Shown here in pieces: positions 1 through 6,768 of a stretch of DNA of 16,334 bases. Location of the stretch: NCBI GenBank assembly GCA_964350695.1, contig CAYGKM010000021.1:1-16334 (forward strand). The letters are read 5' to 3'. The notes beneath the pieces were generated by a model, which was given only the letters and a program-made list of their open reading frames with translations, searched no databases and had not been told where the DNA came from. The position numbers and the translations under genes are program-made. Position 1 is the stretch's first letter. Each line of letters begins with the position of its first letter. The DNA is from TMED27 sp964350695 (lineage in GTDB: Bacteria > Pseudomonadota > Alphaproteobacteria > Micavibrionales > Micavibrionaceae).

Positions 1-3
1 AAA

Positions 4-94
4 TGGCGGTGCCGGAGGGATTCGAACCCTCGGTACGCTATAAACGTACACACGCTTTCCAAGCGTGCGCCTTAAGCCACTCGGCCACAGCACC
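4..94 (-). tRNA. tRNA-Ser, anticodon GGA
   Basis: On the minus strand the sequence folds as a class II tRNA. The acceptor stem GGTGCTG pairs with CGGCACC with one G-T pair, followed by discriminator G and an encoded CCA at positions 6-4. The anticodon stem CACGC/GCGTG encloses the loop TTGGAAA, giving anticodon GGA, which reads serine UCC and UCU codons. A long variable arm built around GTACG/CGTAC is typical of serine tRNAs, and the T arm GAGGGTTCGAATCCCTC is intact. The gene appears to stand alone, with its own promoter at 110-138. Confidence 0.97.
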
Positions 95-109
95 ACATAA
101 GCAGCGCGC

Positions 110-138
110 ACAATAGCGAGAATTTTCCACCAACGCAA
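110..138 (-). promoter_or_regulatory. Promoter of tRNA-Ser
   Basis: Reading the minus strand, TTGCGT (138-133) and TATTGT (115-110) are separated by exactly 17 bases and lie just upstream of the tRNA 5' end. The stretch right after the -10 is GCGCGC, a GC-rich discriminator of the sort found on stable-RNA promoters under stringent control. The promoter assignment follows from spacing and position only. Confidence 0.5.
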
Positions 139-170
139 CACAATGAAAGCGTAACGTAAATTCAAGGGCT

Positions 171-198
171 TTGCGCGCCCCTCTATTCGTTGTAAACT
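171..198 (+). promoter_or_regulatory. Candidate promoter of the small membrane protein
   Basis: TTGCGC (171-176) and TAAACT (193-198) are 16 bases apart. If used, transcription would start near 205, so the ATG at 199 could not be the start codon and the ATG at 232 would be. Both hexamers are imperfect. Confidence 0.3.
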
Positions 199-231
199 AT
201 GACGTGTTTAACAAATGAGCAGAGTAAAGCC

Positions 232-642
232 ATGCGCGGACTACCCTTAATCATCCTTCTTCTCATTCCCGCAATGATAGCCTTGGGGCATGATGCCTAT
301 CTATTTTACGTGAACCACGCACAAGGGCCGGCTCCGATTTCTCTTGATATGATTATAGAGAAATTCAAATTCAGCGCCTTGGGCTTCATCTGGACAACAT
401 ATGATGTCGAAAGCTATAAGCTCGCCGTGAGCAGCATGTCTGAAGACGATTGGTCAATCATCGACCATATCCTGACCTATAAGGCGTTTTTCGTTGGCCT
501 CGGCTTTGCCGCGCTCTTTATCGTGCCGTTCTCAATCATGGCTTTGTTCGGAAAAGGCCCTCTTTCAGGCTCTGGAAATACGATCGGCTCTAGCCCGACC
601 AAGAGCAAAAAAGGCGAGAAATTCAAATATAATCGTAAGTAA
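232..642 (+). CDS. Small hypothetical membrane protein with two helices
   Basis: I do not recognise this 136-residue protein. It begins with a hydrophobic segment (about residues 3-19), followed by a soluble stretch of about 60 residues. A second hydrophobic segment lies at about 84-106, and a basic tail rich in Lys and Ser ends in KYNRK. This suggests an inner-membrane protein with two crossings, or a signal anchor plus one helix. The frame also opens at an ATG at 199, but that codon overlaps a possible -10 hexamer. Starting at 232 places the hydrophobic segment at the very N-terminus, so I prefer it. Neither start has a strong ribosome binding site. The gene stands alone between a divergent tRNA and a convergent hydrolase, so context gives no clue to function. 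Confidence 0.65.
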   Translation: MRGLPLIILLLIPAMIALGHDAYLFYVNHAQGPAPISLDMIIEKFKFSALGFIWTTYDVESYKLAVSSMSEDDWSIIDHILTYKAFFVGLGFAALFIVPFSIMALFGKGPLSGSGNTIGSSPTKSKKGEKFKYNRK

Positions 643-664
643 AAGCGCGTTTTAAATCCCGCGC
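641..664 (-). terminator. Intrinsic terminator of the alpha/beta hydrolase gene
   Basis: On the minus strand, directly after the hydrolase stop codon, GCGCG pairs with CGCGC across a 10-base AT-rich loop and is followed at once by TTTT. The stem is only five pairs but all G-C. It overlaps the stop codon of the convergent membrane-protein gene; on the plus strand there is no T run after it. Confidence 0.4.
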
Positions 665-665
665 C

Positions 666-1424
666 TTATAATCCACATAGGCTGCGCAGCTCACGGTCTA
701 TGATCTCAAGGTCCTCGGGGCGTGAAAGTCTATGATCCCCATCTTGGATATACACAATGTCAACTGACGCACCGCTATAATTCTTCTGCACGCTCGCCGC
801 CAATTCCCAAGGCACATCCTTATCCTTCATCCCGTGAACAAGAGTCACAGGGAAATCAACATGCTGGGGCTGGCGCATAAGCAAATGCGCCTTGGCCTCC
901 TCATAAAACGCCTTGGTGTAATGATAAGGCTGGTCACTATAATCATTGGGAATTTCAACAAGCCCTTCGCGCATCAATGTCTCTTTCTGCTCCACGCTCA
1001 TGCGCTCAAACATATCTTCGCTAAAATCTGGCGCCGCCGCGAGGCCCAAAACGCCTTGCACCCTGCCGCCGCGATGCTTCGCCAGCAAAAGCGCAATCCA
1101 TCCGCCCATAGACGAGCCAACAACAATCACAGGCCCGCCGGACACATGATCGAGAATATCCAGCGCATCATTCATCCACGCTCCTATGCTGCCGCCATCA
1201 AACTCACCTTCGGATTTGCCATGCCCGCTGTAATCAAAGCGCACATAGCCCTGACGGCGGGCTTTACACTGCGCTTCAAGATATTGTGCCTTCGTGCCAT
1301 CCATATCCGAGCGATATCCCCCGCAAAACATCACAAGCGGATATTTCACGCCTGCCCCTTCAGCCGGTGTATACACATACGCCAATCTGGGTTTGCCTTC
1401 GCGCTCTAAAAATGAGATGTTCAT
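666..1424 (-). CDS. Alpha/beta hydrolase
   Basis: This 252-residue protein is a probable serine hydrolase of the alpha/beta fold. Seen in the sequence: the nucleophile elbow GSSMGG with Ser105, an acid candidate Asp203 in the segment MKDKDVPW, and a catalytic His231 in DGDHRLS. A GG-Y segment at 35-37 could form the oxyanion hole. The FDYSGHGKSEG stretch (63-73) is typical of the ABHD10-like or acyl-esterase-type subgroup, which cleaves esters or thioesters. There is no signal peptide, so it is likely cytoplasmic. The substrate cannot be read from sequence. The gene is a single unit: its upstream side is divergent from the glycosyltransferase operon, and a terminator-like hairpin follows it. 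The ATG at 1424 has only a weak ribosome binding site, but the conserved fold starts within a few residues of it. Confidence 0.9.
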   Translation of the reverse strand: MNISFLEREGKPRLAYVYTPAEGAGVKYPLVMFCGGYRSDMDGTKAQYLEAQCKARRQGYVRFDYSGHGKSEGEFDGGSIGAWMNDALDILDHVSGGPVIVVGSSMGGWIALLLAKHRGGRVQGVLGLAAAPDFSEDMFERMSVEQKETLMREGLVEIPNDYSDQPYHYTKAFYEEAKAHLLMRQPQHVDFPVTLVHGMKDKDVPWELAASVQKNYSGASVDIVYIQDGDHRLSRPEDLEIIDRELRSLCGL

Positions 1425-1457
1425 ATGCTTAAATCTTGCCTTGATCGTGTCGGATCT

Positions 1458-1463
1458 ATTATA
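1458..1463 (-). promoter_or_regulatory. Candidate -10 of the hydrolase promoter
   Basis: A perfect TATAAT lies on the minus strand 34 bases upstream of the hydrolase ATG. No convincing -35 is found at 16-18 bases. On the plus strand the overlapping TATTAT (1457-1462) could serve the divergent glycosyltransferase operon, with a weak TTGCCT or CTTGCC upstream, so the two promoters may share this site. Confidence 0.25.
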
Positions 1464-1478
1464 GGGTGAGCGACAAAT

Positions 1479-1506
1479 AAAAAAAGCCTTTCATCAAATT
1501 TAAGGC
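1479..1506 (-). terminator. Possible minus-strand terminator in the divergent gap
   Basis: On the minus strand GCCTT pairs with AAGGC across an 11-base loop and is followed by seven T. It lies upstream of the hydrolase -10, where it would only stop antisense transcription coming out of the glycosyltransferase gene. The stem is short, so confidence is low. Confidence 0.25.
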
Positions 1507-1525
1507 CGGAAGCTAAGGAATTATT

Positions 1526-2752
1526 GTGAGCGGTTTTCAAACGCAGCCTGTGATTTTACAAATCATCCCCGAACTTGGCCCCGGCGGGGCAGAGCAAGGA
1601 TGCATAGACATCGCTGCAGAGCTTATTGCCGGCGGCGCGCAAGCTATTGTCGTTTCCAATGGCGGCAGCCGCGTGCGTGAGCTTGCCCGCATCGGCGCCG
1701 TGCACATCAACCTGCCCGTGCATTCAAAAAACCCGATCACCATGTGGAAAAACATTCGCGCGCTTAAAAAAATCATCGAGCGTTATAACGTCAACATCGT
1801 CCATGCCCGCTCCCGCGCGCCCGCATGGAGCGCCTTTTACGCCTGTAAAAAAACCCGCGCGCATTTTGTGACCACCTGTCATGCGCCCTATAACATTTCC
1901 GGCGATGCCAAAAAATTCTATAACAGCTCTATCGCGCAAGGCGAGCGGGTGATCGCGATTTCATATTACGTCGCCGACTATCTTCGCAAAAACTACAAAC
2001 TCACCGATAACGTTATACGCGTCATCCCGCGCGGCATCCCGATGGAGCGTTTTCACCCCACTGCCGTAACGCCGCAGCGCCTGATCGGCCTTGCCAAAGA
2101 CTGGCGCATTCCCGACGGTGCAAACATCATCATGCTGCCCGGTCGCCTTACCCGGTGGAAAGGGCATCAAGTCTTGATTGAGGCGATGGAACGCATAAAA
2201 CGCAAAGACCTGTTTTGTGTCATTATCGGCTCTGACCAAGGCCGCAAAGAATACCGCAAAGAACTCGAAGATATGATCGCGGCAAAAGGCATGGGCGGCC
2301 ATGTGCGCATGGTCGATCACTGTAATGATATGCCCGCCGCTTATATGCTGGCCACCGTGGTCGTATGCCCCTCTACTGACCCTGAAGGATTCGGGCGCGT
2401 CCCCGTGGAAGCGCAGGCCATGGGCAGACCCATCGTCGCCGCAGATCATGGCGGCGCGCAAGAAACAATCCTGCGCGGACAAACAGGCTGGCTCGTTACC
2501 CCCGGTGATTCGGCAGAGCTTGCAAGCGCCATTGAAGAAGCCCTTAGCCTGAACCCGACGCAGCGCGCCATGCTCGCCACCCGCGCCATGGGCCATGTCG
2601 CGGAACATTTCACAAAAACCCAAATGGCGGATAAAACCCTCGATGTATATGCCGAGCTGCTGCGCGGCGAGGTGATTCCCTCAAACCAAACGCAGCCCTT
2701 TCATTCTCAAGCAGCCGGTAAGCAAAGTGGAATAGGCAGGGCCGCAGAATGA
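1526..2752 (+). CDS. Glycosyltransferase family 4
   Basis: This 408-residue protein is a retaining GT-B glycosyltransferase that moves a sugar from a nucleotide-activated donor. The N-terminal Rossmann half starts with ILQIIPELGPGGAEQ (residues 10-24), the GGAE loop typical of GT4. The C-terminal half contains LPGRLTRWKGH (204-214) and the donor-binding motif PEGFGRVPVEAQAMG with Glu287 and Glu295 in EX7E spacing. About 30 residues at the C-terminus are polar and probably disordered. The start is GTG, supported by an AAGGA ribosome binding site at 1515-1519, six bases upstream. The stop overlaps the next gene's start as ATGA, so the two are translationally coupled. With a GT9 partner, a role in LPS core or other surface polysaccharide is likely; the acceptor is unknown. 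Confidence 0.93.
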   Translation: MSGFQTQPVILQIIPELGPGGAEQGCIDIAAELIAGGAQAIVVSNGGSRVRELARIGAVHINLPVHSKNPITMWKNIRALKKIIERYNVNIVHARSRAPAWSAFYACKKTRAHFVTTCHAPYNISGDAKKFYNSSIAQGERVIAISYYVADYLRKNYKLTDNVIRVIPRGIPMERFHPTAVTPQRLIGLAKDWRIPDGANIIMLPGRLTRWKGHQVLIEAMERIKRKDLFCVIIGSDQGRKEYRKELEDMIAAKGMGGHVRMVDHCNDMPAAYMLATVVVCPSTDPEGFGRVPVEAQAMGRPIVAADHGGAQETILRGQTGWLVTPGDSAELASAIEEALSLNPTQRAMLATRAMGHVAEHFTKTQMADKTLDVYAELLRGEVIPSNQTQPFHSQAAGKQSGIGRAAE

Positions 2753-3708
2753 CCAAAGAGCGCATTCTGGTTATTAAACTTGGCGCGCTCGGAGACTTTA
2801 TTCAAGCGCTCGGCCCCATGGCTGCCATTCGCAAACACCACGCAAAAGCCCATATCACGCTTATGACCACTGCGCCTTTTGAGAGCTTCGCCAAAGACTG
2901 CGGCTATTTCGACGATATCTGGATTGATGAAAAACCGAAATTACTGCAACTGCAAAAATGGACGCGCTTAAAAGAAGGTCTGAATACCCGCGGATTTACC
3001 CGCGTATATGATTTGCAAAACAGCGACCGCACCGCGCTGTATTTCAAACTTATCGCCAAGAAAAACAAACCCGAATGGGTGGGCGTTGCCAAAGGCGCAT
3101 CCCACCGCAACGCGTCCCCCGATCGCACCGCAGGACACGCATTTGACGGCCACGTCCAGACATTGGGGCTGGCCGGCGTAAAAAACATCAAAATTGATCG
3201 TCTGGAATGGATGAAAGCAAATATCTCGTCTTACCCGCTTAAAGCGCCTTACGTCTTGCTTGTGCCGGGCTGCGCCCCCTCGCGCCCTGAAAAACGCTGG
3301 CCGACAGAAAAATATGGCCGCCTCGCAAAACTTCTGGTGTCTTTGGGATACCAGCCTGTAATCCTCGGCACAAAGGGCGAAAAACCCCTCGCCGATATTA
3401 TATTAAAAATCTGCCCGCAAAGCCTCGATATCACAGGGCAAACTTCACTGGGTCAGATCATCACAATGGCCAGAAATGCTGCAGGCGCGATCGGCAATGA
3501 TACCGGCCCGATGCACCTCATCGCCGCAACATCATGCCCCAGCCTTGTGCTCTTTTCTAAACACAGCGACCCTGCGCGACACTTGCCAAAAGGCGCAGAT
3601 GTAAAGTTTCTCCAAGAAGACGATTTAGAAAATATAATGTCGGAAAATGTTATTCAAAAATTCAAGCCGCGCACAGAAGCCCTGCAAAAAACCAAAACGC
3701 TGCACTAA
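2749..3708 (+). CDS. Glycosyltransferase family 9, heptosyltransferase-like
   Basis: This 319-residue protein has the GT9 (ADP-heptose:LPS heptosyltransferase) layout. An N-terminal Rossmann half begins with RILVIKLGALGDFIQA (residues 5-20). In the C-terminal half, LVPGCAPSRPEKRWP (171-185) and the donor-site signature GNDTGPMHLIAA (249-260) are clear. The family adds L-glycero-D-manno-heptose to the LPS inner core on the cytoplasmic face of the inner membrane. Some alphaproteobacterial members use other sugars, so the donor is not certain. The ATG overlaps the stop of the GT4 gene. Its own stop lies six bases from the stop of the convergent arsR-type gene, with no visible hairpin between them. 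Confidence 0.92.
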   Translation: MTKERILVIKLGALGDFIQALGPMAAIRKHHAKAHITLMTTAPFESFAKDCGYFDDIWIDEKPKLLQLQKWTRLKEGLNTRGFTRVYDLQNSDRTALYFKLIAKKNKPEWVGVAKGASHRNASPDRTAGHAFDGHVQTLGLAGVKNIKIDRLEWMKANISSYPLKAPYVLLVPGCAPSRPEKRWPTEKYGRLAKLLVSLGYQPVILGTKGEKPLADIILKICPQSLDITGQTSLGQIITMARNAAGAIGNDTGPMHLIAATSCPSLVLFSKHSDPARHLPKGADVKFLQEDDLENIMSENVIQKFKPRTEALQKTKTLH

Positions 3709-3714
3709 AATGCC

Positions 3715-4014
3715 TTACTCGCCTTTACAATAAATTTCACTCAACAGAGTCATCACTTTTTTTGCGGCTTCATCTTTCATAGAATAATAAATTGTCTGCG
3801 CATCACGGCGGGTCTGCACCAAACCGTCGCGGCGCAAACGCGCCAAATGCTGCGATAATGCAGATTGGCTTAACCCTATAAGCTCTTCCAAAACGCCAAC
3901 AGATTTTTCTCCTTTATTGAGAGCGCACAAAATCATGAGCCGCTTCTCATTCGAGAGGGCCTTTAGGAGCGTCGCCGCTTCCTCAACATTTTTTTCAATA
4001 TTCTCTACGTCCAT
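3715..4014 (-). CDS. ArsR-family regulator, BigR/SqrR/HlyU-like persulfide sensor
   Basis: This 99-residue winged-helix repressor has the ArsR/SmtB core: ALSNEKRLMILCAL (19-32), the recognition helix GLSQSALSQHLARLRRDGLV (47-66) and a wing at TRRDAQTIYYS (68-78). It lacks the ELCVCDL metal box of ArsR. It has exactly two cysteines, Cys30 and Cys96, 66 residues apart, in the same helices as the redox pair of BigR, SqrR and HlyU. In those proteins a polysulfide or disulfide link between the pair releases DNA. From this I infer that it senses reactive sulfur species or oxidants, not metal. No sulfur-oxidation gene is adjacent, so its targets are elsewhere or it only regulates itself. The ribosome binding site is weak. 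Confidence 0.9.
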   Translation of the reverse strand: MDVENIEKNVEEAATLLKALSNEKRLMILCALNKGEKSVGVLEELIGLSQSALSQHLARLRRDGLVQTRRDAQTIYYSMKDEAAKKVMTLLSEIYCKGE

Positions 4015-4038
4015 AATGCGACCCGGTGCATTCCTCTA

Positions 4039-4053
4039 GTTGAAAAAATCAAC
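4039..4053. repeat. Inverted repeat upstream of the ArsR-type gene
   Basis: GTTGA, five A, TCAAC: a perfect five-base inverted repeat centred 32 bases upstream of the regulator's ATG, where an autorepressor would bind. It could instead be chance in AT-rich DNA. Confidence 0.35.
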
Positions 4054-4102
4054 ACATGTAAAAGGGCTCAATAAAGCTGTTTTAAAACGCTTTTCATTTT
4101 TT

Positions 4103-4140
4103 TGAAACAGAAAAACATCTATAGATGGTATAAAGTTTCA
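4103..4140. promoter_or_regulatory. Symmetric dyad, candidate operator
   Basis: The perfect 12-base palindrome CATCTATAGATG (4116-4127) is flanked at equal seven-base distances by TGAAAC (4103-4108) and GTTTCA (4135-4140). Both layers share the same centre at 4121.5, as expected for a site bound by a symmetric dimer or tetramer. A TATAAA at 4129-4134 lies inside the right half. It sits midway between the two divergent genes, so the ArsR-type regulator is the obvious candidate binder; that is inference. Confidence 0.45.
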
Positions 4141-4241
4141 CTTCACACCAATTATATATTAAATTCACCCTTTAAACTAGCATAGTTTTGTAACAGAAGT
4201 CCAAAACACGCCCTGCTACGCTGCGCGTCTAGTGCTCGTTA

Positions 4242-4270
4242 TTACAAAATTGAAGGGGTTGCAGTATAAA
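4242..4270 (+). promoter_or_regulatory. gmk: Candidate gmk promoter
   Basis: TTACAA (4242-4247) and TATAAA (4265-4270) are 17 bases apart. The -10 matches five of six positions, but the -35 is weak. Transcription would begin near 4277, giving a leader of about 48 bases made almost entirely of two hairpins, and excluding the GTG at 4232 as start codon. Confidence 0.35.
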
Positions 4271-4275
4271 GAACA

Positions 4276-4309
4276 AGCATATTATGCTGATAAAAGACTT
4301 GTTTATCAG
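4276..4309 (+). promoter_or_regulatory. gmk: Two overlapping hairpins in the gmk leader
   Basis: AGCATA-T-TATGCT (4276-4288) is immediately followed, with two shared bases, by the eight-pair stem CTGATAAA/TTTATCAG (4287-4309) with a seven-base loop. The second stem ends three bases before the AAGGA ribosome binding site at 4313. ACAAG (4273-4277) could also pair with CTTGT (4298-4302), giving an alternative fold. No known riboswitch class is recognised. Confidence 0.45.
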
Positions 4310-4312
4310 ATT

Positions 4313-4317
4313 AAGGA
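4313..4317 (+). promoter_or_regulatory. gmk: Ribosome binding site fixing the gmk start at TTG
   Basis: AAGGA lies seven bases upstream of the TTG at 4325. No comparable site precedes the GTG at 4232 or the ATG at 4352, so this decides the start. Confidence 0.7.
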
Positions 4318-4324
4318 TCTACCC

Positions 4325-4966
4325 TTGAGTTCATTAAAACGCCGCGGCCTTATGTATGTGATGTCCTCGCCATCCGGCGCAGGTAAAACCACAATCACGC
4401 GCGCCCTTTTAAAAAACAATCCGGACGTCTCCATCTCGATCTCCGCAACAACGCGGCCACGGCGCGGCGGCGAAGTGCACGGCGAAGACTATTTTTTCGT
4501 CAGCATCGACGAATTTCGCGAGATGATTGATAAAGGCGATATGCTGGAACACGCAAAAGTCTTTGAACATTATTACGGCACGCCTCGCAAACCCGTGGAA
4601 GACGCCCTAAACAAAGGCCAGGACGTTATTTTTGATATCGATTGGCAAGGCACGCAGCAACTGGTGGAAATCGCGCGCGACGATCTCGTCACCGTCTTTA
4701 TTCTTCCCCCTTCAAAACAAGAATTGGAAAAACGCCTGCGCACCCGCTCCCAAGATACACTTGAAAGCGAAGAAGATATCCGCCACCGCATGTCAAAAGC
4801 GGAAAGCGAAATGTCACATTACAGCGAATATGATTACGTGATTATCAATAACAATGTCGATGTCGCGATCAAAAAAGCCCAGCTCATTATGGATGGAGAG
4901 CGTTTGAAACGCCGCCGCACAGTCGGCCTGTCGGATTTCGTTCGTGGCCTTATGGGCGGTCTGTAA
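4325..4966 (+). CDS. gmk: Guanylate kinase
   Basis: Guanylate kinase converts GMP and ATP to GDP and ADP in the cytoplasm, an essential step in purine nucleotide salvage and synthesis. From the TTG start the protein has 213 residues, the usual length for the family. It contains the P-loop SSPSGAGKTT (14-23), the GMP-binding TTRPRRGGEVHGEDYFF (42-58) and FDIDWQG (103-109), followed by the lid arginines in KRLRTRSQD (136-144). The N-terminus MSSLKRRGLM fits alphaproteobacterial homologues, which usually begin with a few residues before KRRGLM. The frame stays open to a GTG at 4232, but those extra 31 codons fall in a palindromic AT-rich leader. The usual neighbour yicC is absent. The last 17 bases overlap the convergent rsmA gene. 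Confidence 0.96.
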   Translation: MSSLKRRGLMYVMSSPSGAGKTTITRALLKNNPDVSISISATTRPRRGGEVHGEDYFFVSIDEFREMIDKGDMLEHAKVFEHYYGTPRKPVEDALNKGQDVIFDIDWQGTQQLVEIARDDLVTVFILPPSKQELEKRLRTRSQDTLESEEDIRHRMSKAESEMSHYSEYDYVIINNNVDVAIKKAQLIMDGERLKRRRTVGLSDFVRGLMGGL

Positions 4967-5813
4967 AGGACGCGGCCTTCGCCAGCCTCACAAAATCATG
5001 AACGCTTAAATCTTCCGCACGATCGGTTTCTGATATATCCGCTGCTTCAAAATATGCTGCATAATTTTTCAACGACGATCGCAGCATTTTTCGACGCTGT
5101 CCGAAGGCTTCCTGCAAAATCGTTTCCATCACTTCAAAACGCGGCTGGTCTTCCGAAAAAACCCGCGGCCGCAAATGCACAATCGAAGACTTGACCTTCG
5201 GCGGCGGAATAAACGCCGAGCCGGGTAAATCAAAAACAATCTTTGCCTCACAAAGCCACTGGCTTATCACAGAAAGCCGCCCATAGGCTTTGGAATTAGG
5301 AGAAGCCGCAATCCGCTGCGCCACCTCTTTTTGAAACATCAATGTCATGCTCGAAAAGCTGCCCGCATCCTCGCGGATCATCTTCAACCACTGAATAAGC
5401 AAAGGCGTCGCGATATTATAGGGTAGATTTGCAACAATTTTGCGGGGGGTCTGCGGCACCAATTCCAGCAAATCCGCCTGCAGCGCATCGCCGTGAACAA
5501 TCCTAAGCCGCCCGTCAGCCGCCGCATTTAAACCCTGCAAAGCGCCAATCGCACGCGCATCAAACTCCACCGCAACAACTTCTTTGGCACCGCTTCGCAA
5601 TAAAGAGCGGGTAAGCCCCCCGGGGCCGGGACCGATCTCTATGGCACTCTGCCCGTTCATATCACCGCAATGTCGCACAATTTTATCTGTGATGTTTTGA
5701 TCAAGAAGAAAATTCTGACCTAAAGATTTTTCCGCCCTTAAATTATGCTCGGATATAACCTCGCGCAGCGGTGGAAGAGCATCTATAGCAGGATATAGGC
5801 TTTCAGGACTCAA
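4950..5813 (-). CDS. rsmA: 16S rRNA dimethyladenosine transferase
   Basis: RsmA (KsgA) uses S-adenosylmethionine to dimethylate two adjacent adenosines (A1518 and A1519, E. coli numbering) in the 3' terminal hairpin of 16S rRNA during small-subunit maturation. At 287 residues it has the usual length. Visible motifs are KSLGQNFLLD (29-38), the SAM loop EIGPGPGGLT (59-68), GDA (108-110), the catalytic NLPYNIATP (129-137), FQKEVAQR (160-167) and PPPKVKSS (203-210), ending in the C-terminal helical domain. The start is TTG at 5813, overlapping the 3' end of surA by 11 bases. The only support for it is the family-typical PLREVI segment close behind. No good ribosome binding site is seen, so translation is probably coupled to surA. 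The 3' end overlaps gmk. Confidence 0.95.
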   Translation of the reverse strand: MSPESLYPAIDALPPLREVISEHNLRAEKSLGQNFLLDQNITDKIVRHCGDMNGQSAIEIGPGPGGLTRSLLRSGAKEVVAVEFDARAIGALQGLNAAADGRLRIVHGDALQADLLELVPQTPRKIVANLPYNIATPLLIQWLKMIREDAGSFSSMTLMFQKEVAQRIAASPNSKAYGRLSVISQWLCEAKIVFDLPGSAFIPPPKVKSSIVHLRPRVFSEDQPRFEVMETILQEAFGQRRKMLRSSLKNYAAYFEAADISETDRAEDLSVHDFVRLAKAASFTDRP

Positions 5814-6747
5814 GGCGATTATCGACGAACGCTGAGGATTTCAAATCGAGGAAATACCGCCGCGCCTGATTTTCCAAACGCTGCTGTCCCAAAAGATTAA
5901 ACACATCATTTCTGCTCGGCAGCGTGTCTTGCGAAATCACCCGCACATCGCGAACAAACAAAATATGAAGCCCGGAAAGCGTGCGGATAGGCGGCGTAAT
6001 CTGGCCTTTTTCGCTCGCACGGATGGCGGCATCAAGATCAGGCTCTAACTGCCCTTCTTGCAACCACCCCAAATCACCACCCTGCTCGGCACCCGCCGCC
6101 TTCGAAAACTGCTGCGCTATGCGTGAAAACTGAACATTACCCGCTCTAATTTCATTGCTCAAATCCTGCGCAAGCTGTCGCACCTTACTCTCCTGCGAAG
6201 GATCTTCAACAGGCAATAAAATTTCTGCAATCAAATATTCTGTCTTGCCCAGATTATTGGTAAGACGCTCCATTGCATTATCGACATCAATATCACTCAC
6301 CTGAATTTGTGGCCGCAATTTACTCTGCACAACTTTCACCCATGAAACCTGCGCGCGAATCTGATCCTCCAAAGTCTGAATATTAATACCGCCCTGCTTT
6401 AAAATCTCTCTGAACTGCTCGGCCGTAAAGTTATTGCTCTGTGCCAGTTTTGCAAAACTCTCGTTGATCTCGCCTTGCGTAACCTCGATCTTCAAGCGAT
6501 CCGCTTCCTGCACCCGAATTTGCTCGTCAATCAAAACACTGATGATCTGCGGCGTTAAATTCGCGCGCACTTCTTCGGTATTGGGCAAGCCTGACGAAGA
6601 CATGATCAAACGCATACGATCATTGATATCGGAAACCGTAATCGGGCTCTCATTAACAACCAGCGCCACTTCTTCGGTCATTGAAAATGAAGACGGGCTA
6701 AACCCGAATAAAGGCACAAGAAAACAAAATAAAAGCAATAAACGCAT
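5803..6747 (-). CDS. surA: Periplasmic peptidyl-prolyl isomerase, SurA-like
   Basis: This 314-residue protein is a SurA-type chaperone and peptidyl-prolyl isomerase for outer-membrane proteins in the periplasm. A signal peptide covers about residues 1-22 (MRLLLLFCFLVPLFGF and a short polar stretch). The SurA N-terminal domain follows (about 27-145). One parvulin domain spans about 168-268, recognisable by YLIAEILLPV, FSRIAQQFSKA, GGDLGWL and GLHILFVRDV. Enteric SurA has two parvulin domains; this shorter one-domain form is common in Alphaproteobacteria. It is translationally linked to rsmA by an 11-base overlap and lies 21 bases behind the NDUFA9-like gene. The usual surA neighbours lptD and pdxA are not in the window. 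The ATG has an AAGAGA site six bases upstream. Confidence 0.9.
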   Translation of the reverse strand: MRLLLLFCFLVPLFGFSPSSFSMTEEVALVVNESPITVSDINDRMRLIMSSSGLPNTEEVRANLTPQIISVLIDEQIRVQEADRLKIEVTQGEINESFAKLAQSNNFTAEQFREILKQGGINIQTLEDQIRAQVSWVKVVQSKLRPQIQVSDIDVDNAMERLTNNLGKTEYLIAEILLPVEDPSQESKVRQLAQDLSNEIRAGNVQFSRIAQQFSKAAGAEQGGDLGWLQEGQLEPDLDAAIRASEKGQITPPIRTLSGLHILFVRDVRVISQDTLPSRNDVFNLLGQQRLENQARRYFLDLKSSAFVDNRLES

Positions 6748-6768
6748 TAAAATCTCTTTAGTTAAAAG

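Larger units (their letters stand above)
4015..4324. other. Divergent intergenic region, arsR-type gene to gmk
   Basis: This 310-base AT-rich gap holds no credible gene. Its contents, left to right, are a GTTGA-N5-TCAAC repeat near the regulator start, a 38-base symmetric dyad at 4103-4140, an AT-rich stretch without clear signals at about 4141-4240, a candidate gmk promoter and two hairpins before the gmk ribosome binding site. The open frame of gmk continues leftward to a GTG at 4232, but the palindromes argue that this part is a leader and not coding. Confidence 0.6.

Noticed and set aside
834..1409. 191-codon open frame on the plus strand opposite the alpha/beta hydrolase
   Set aside because: The translation has no family features, and the opposite strand encodes a complete hydrolase with its catalytic triad.
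1961..2623. 220-codon open frame on the minus strand opposite the GT4 gene
   Set aside because: It is a His- and Cys-rich shadow frame; the plus strand holds the conserved glycosyltransferase motifs.
4159..4175. TTAA pair upstream of gmk, as a possible CtrA box
   Set aside because: The two TTAA are nine bases apart and not seven, so the spacing does not fit CtrA.
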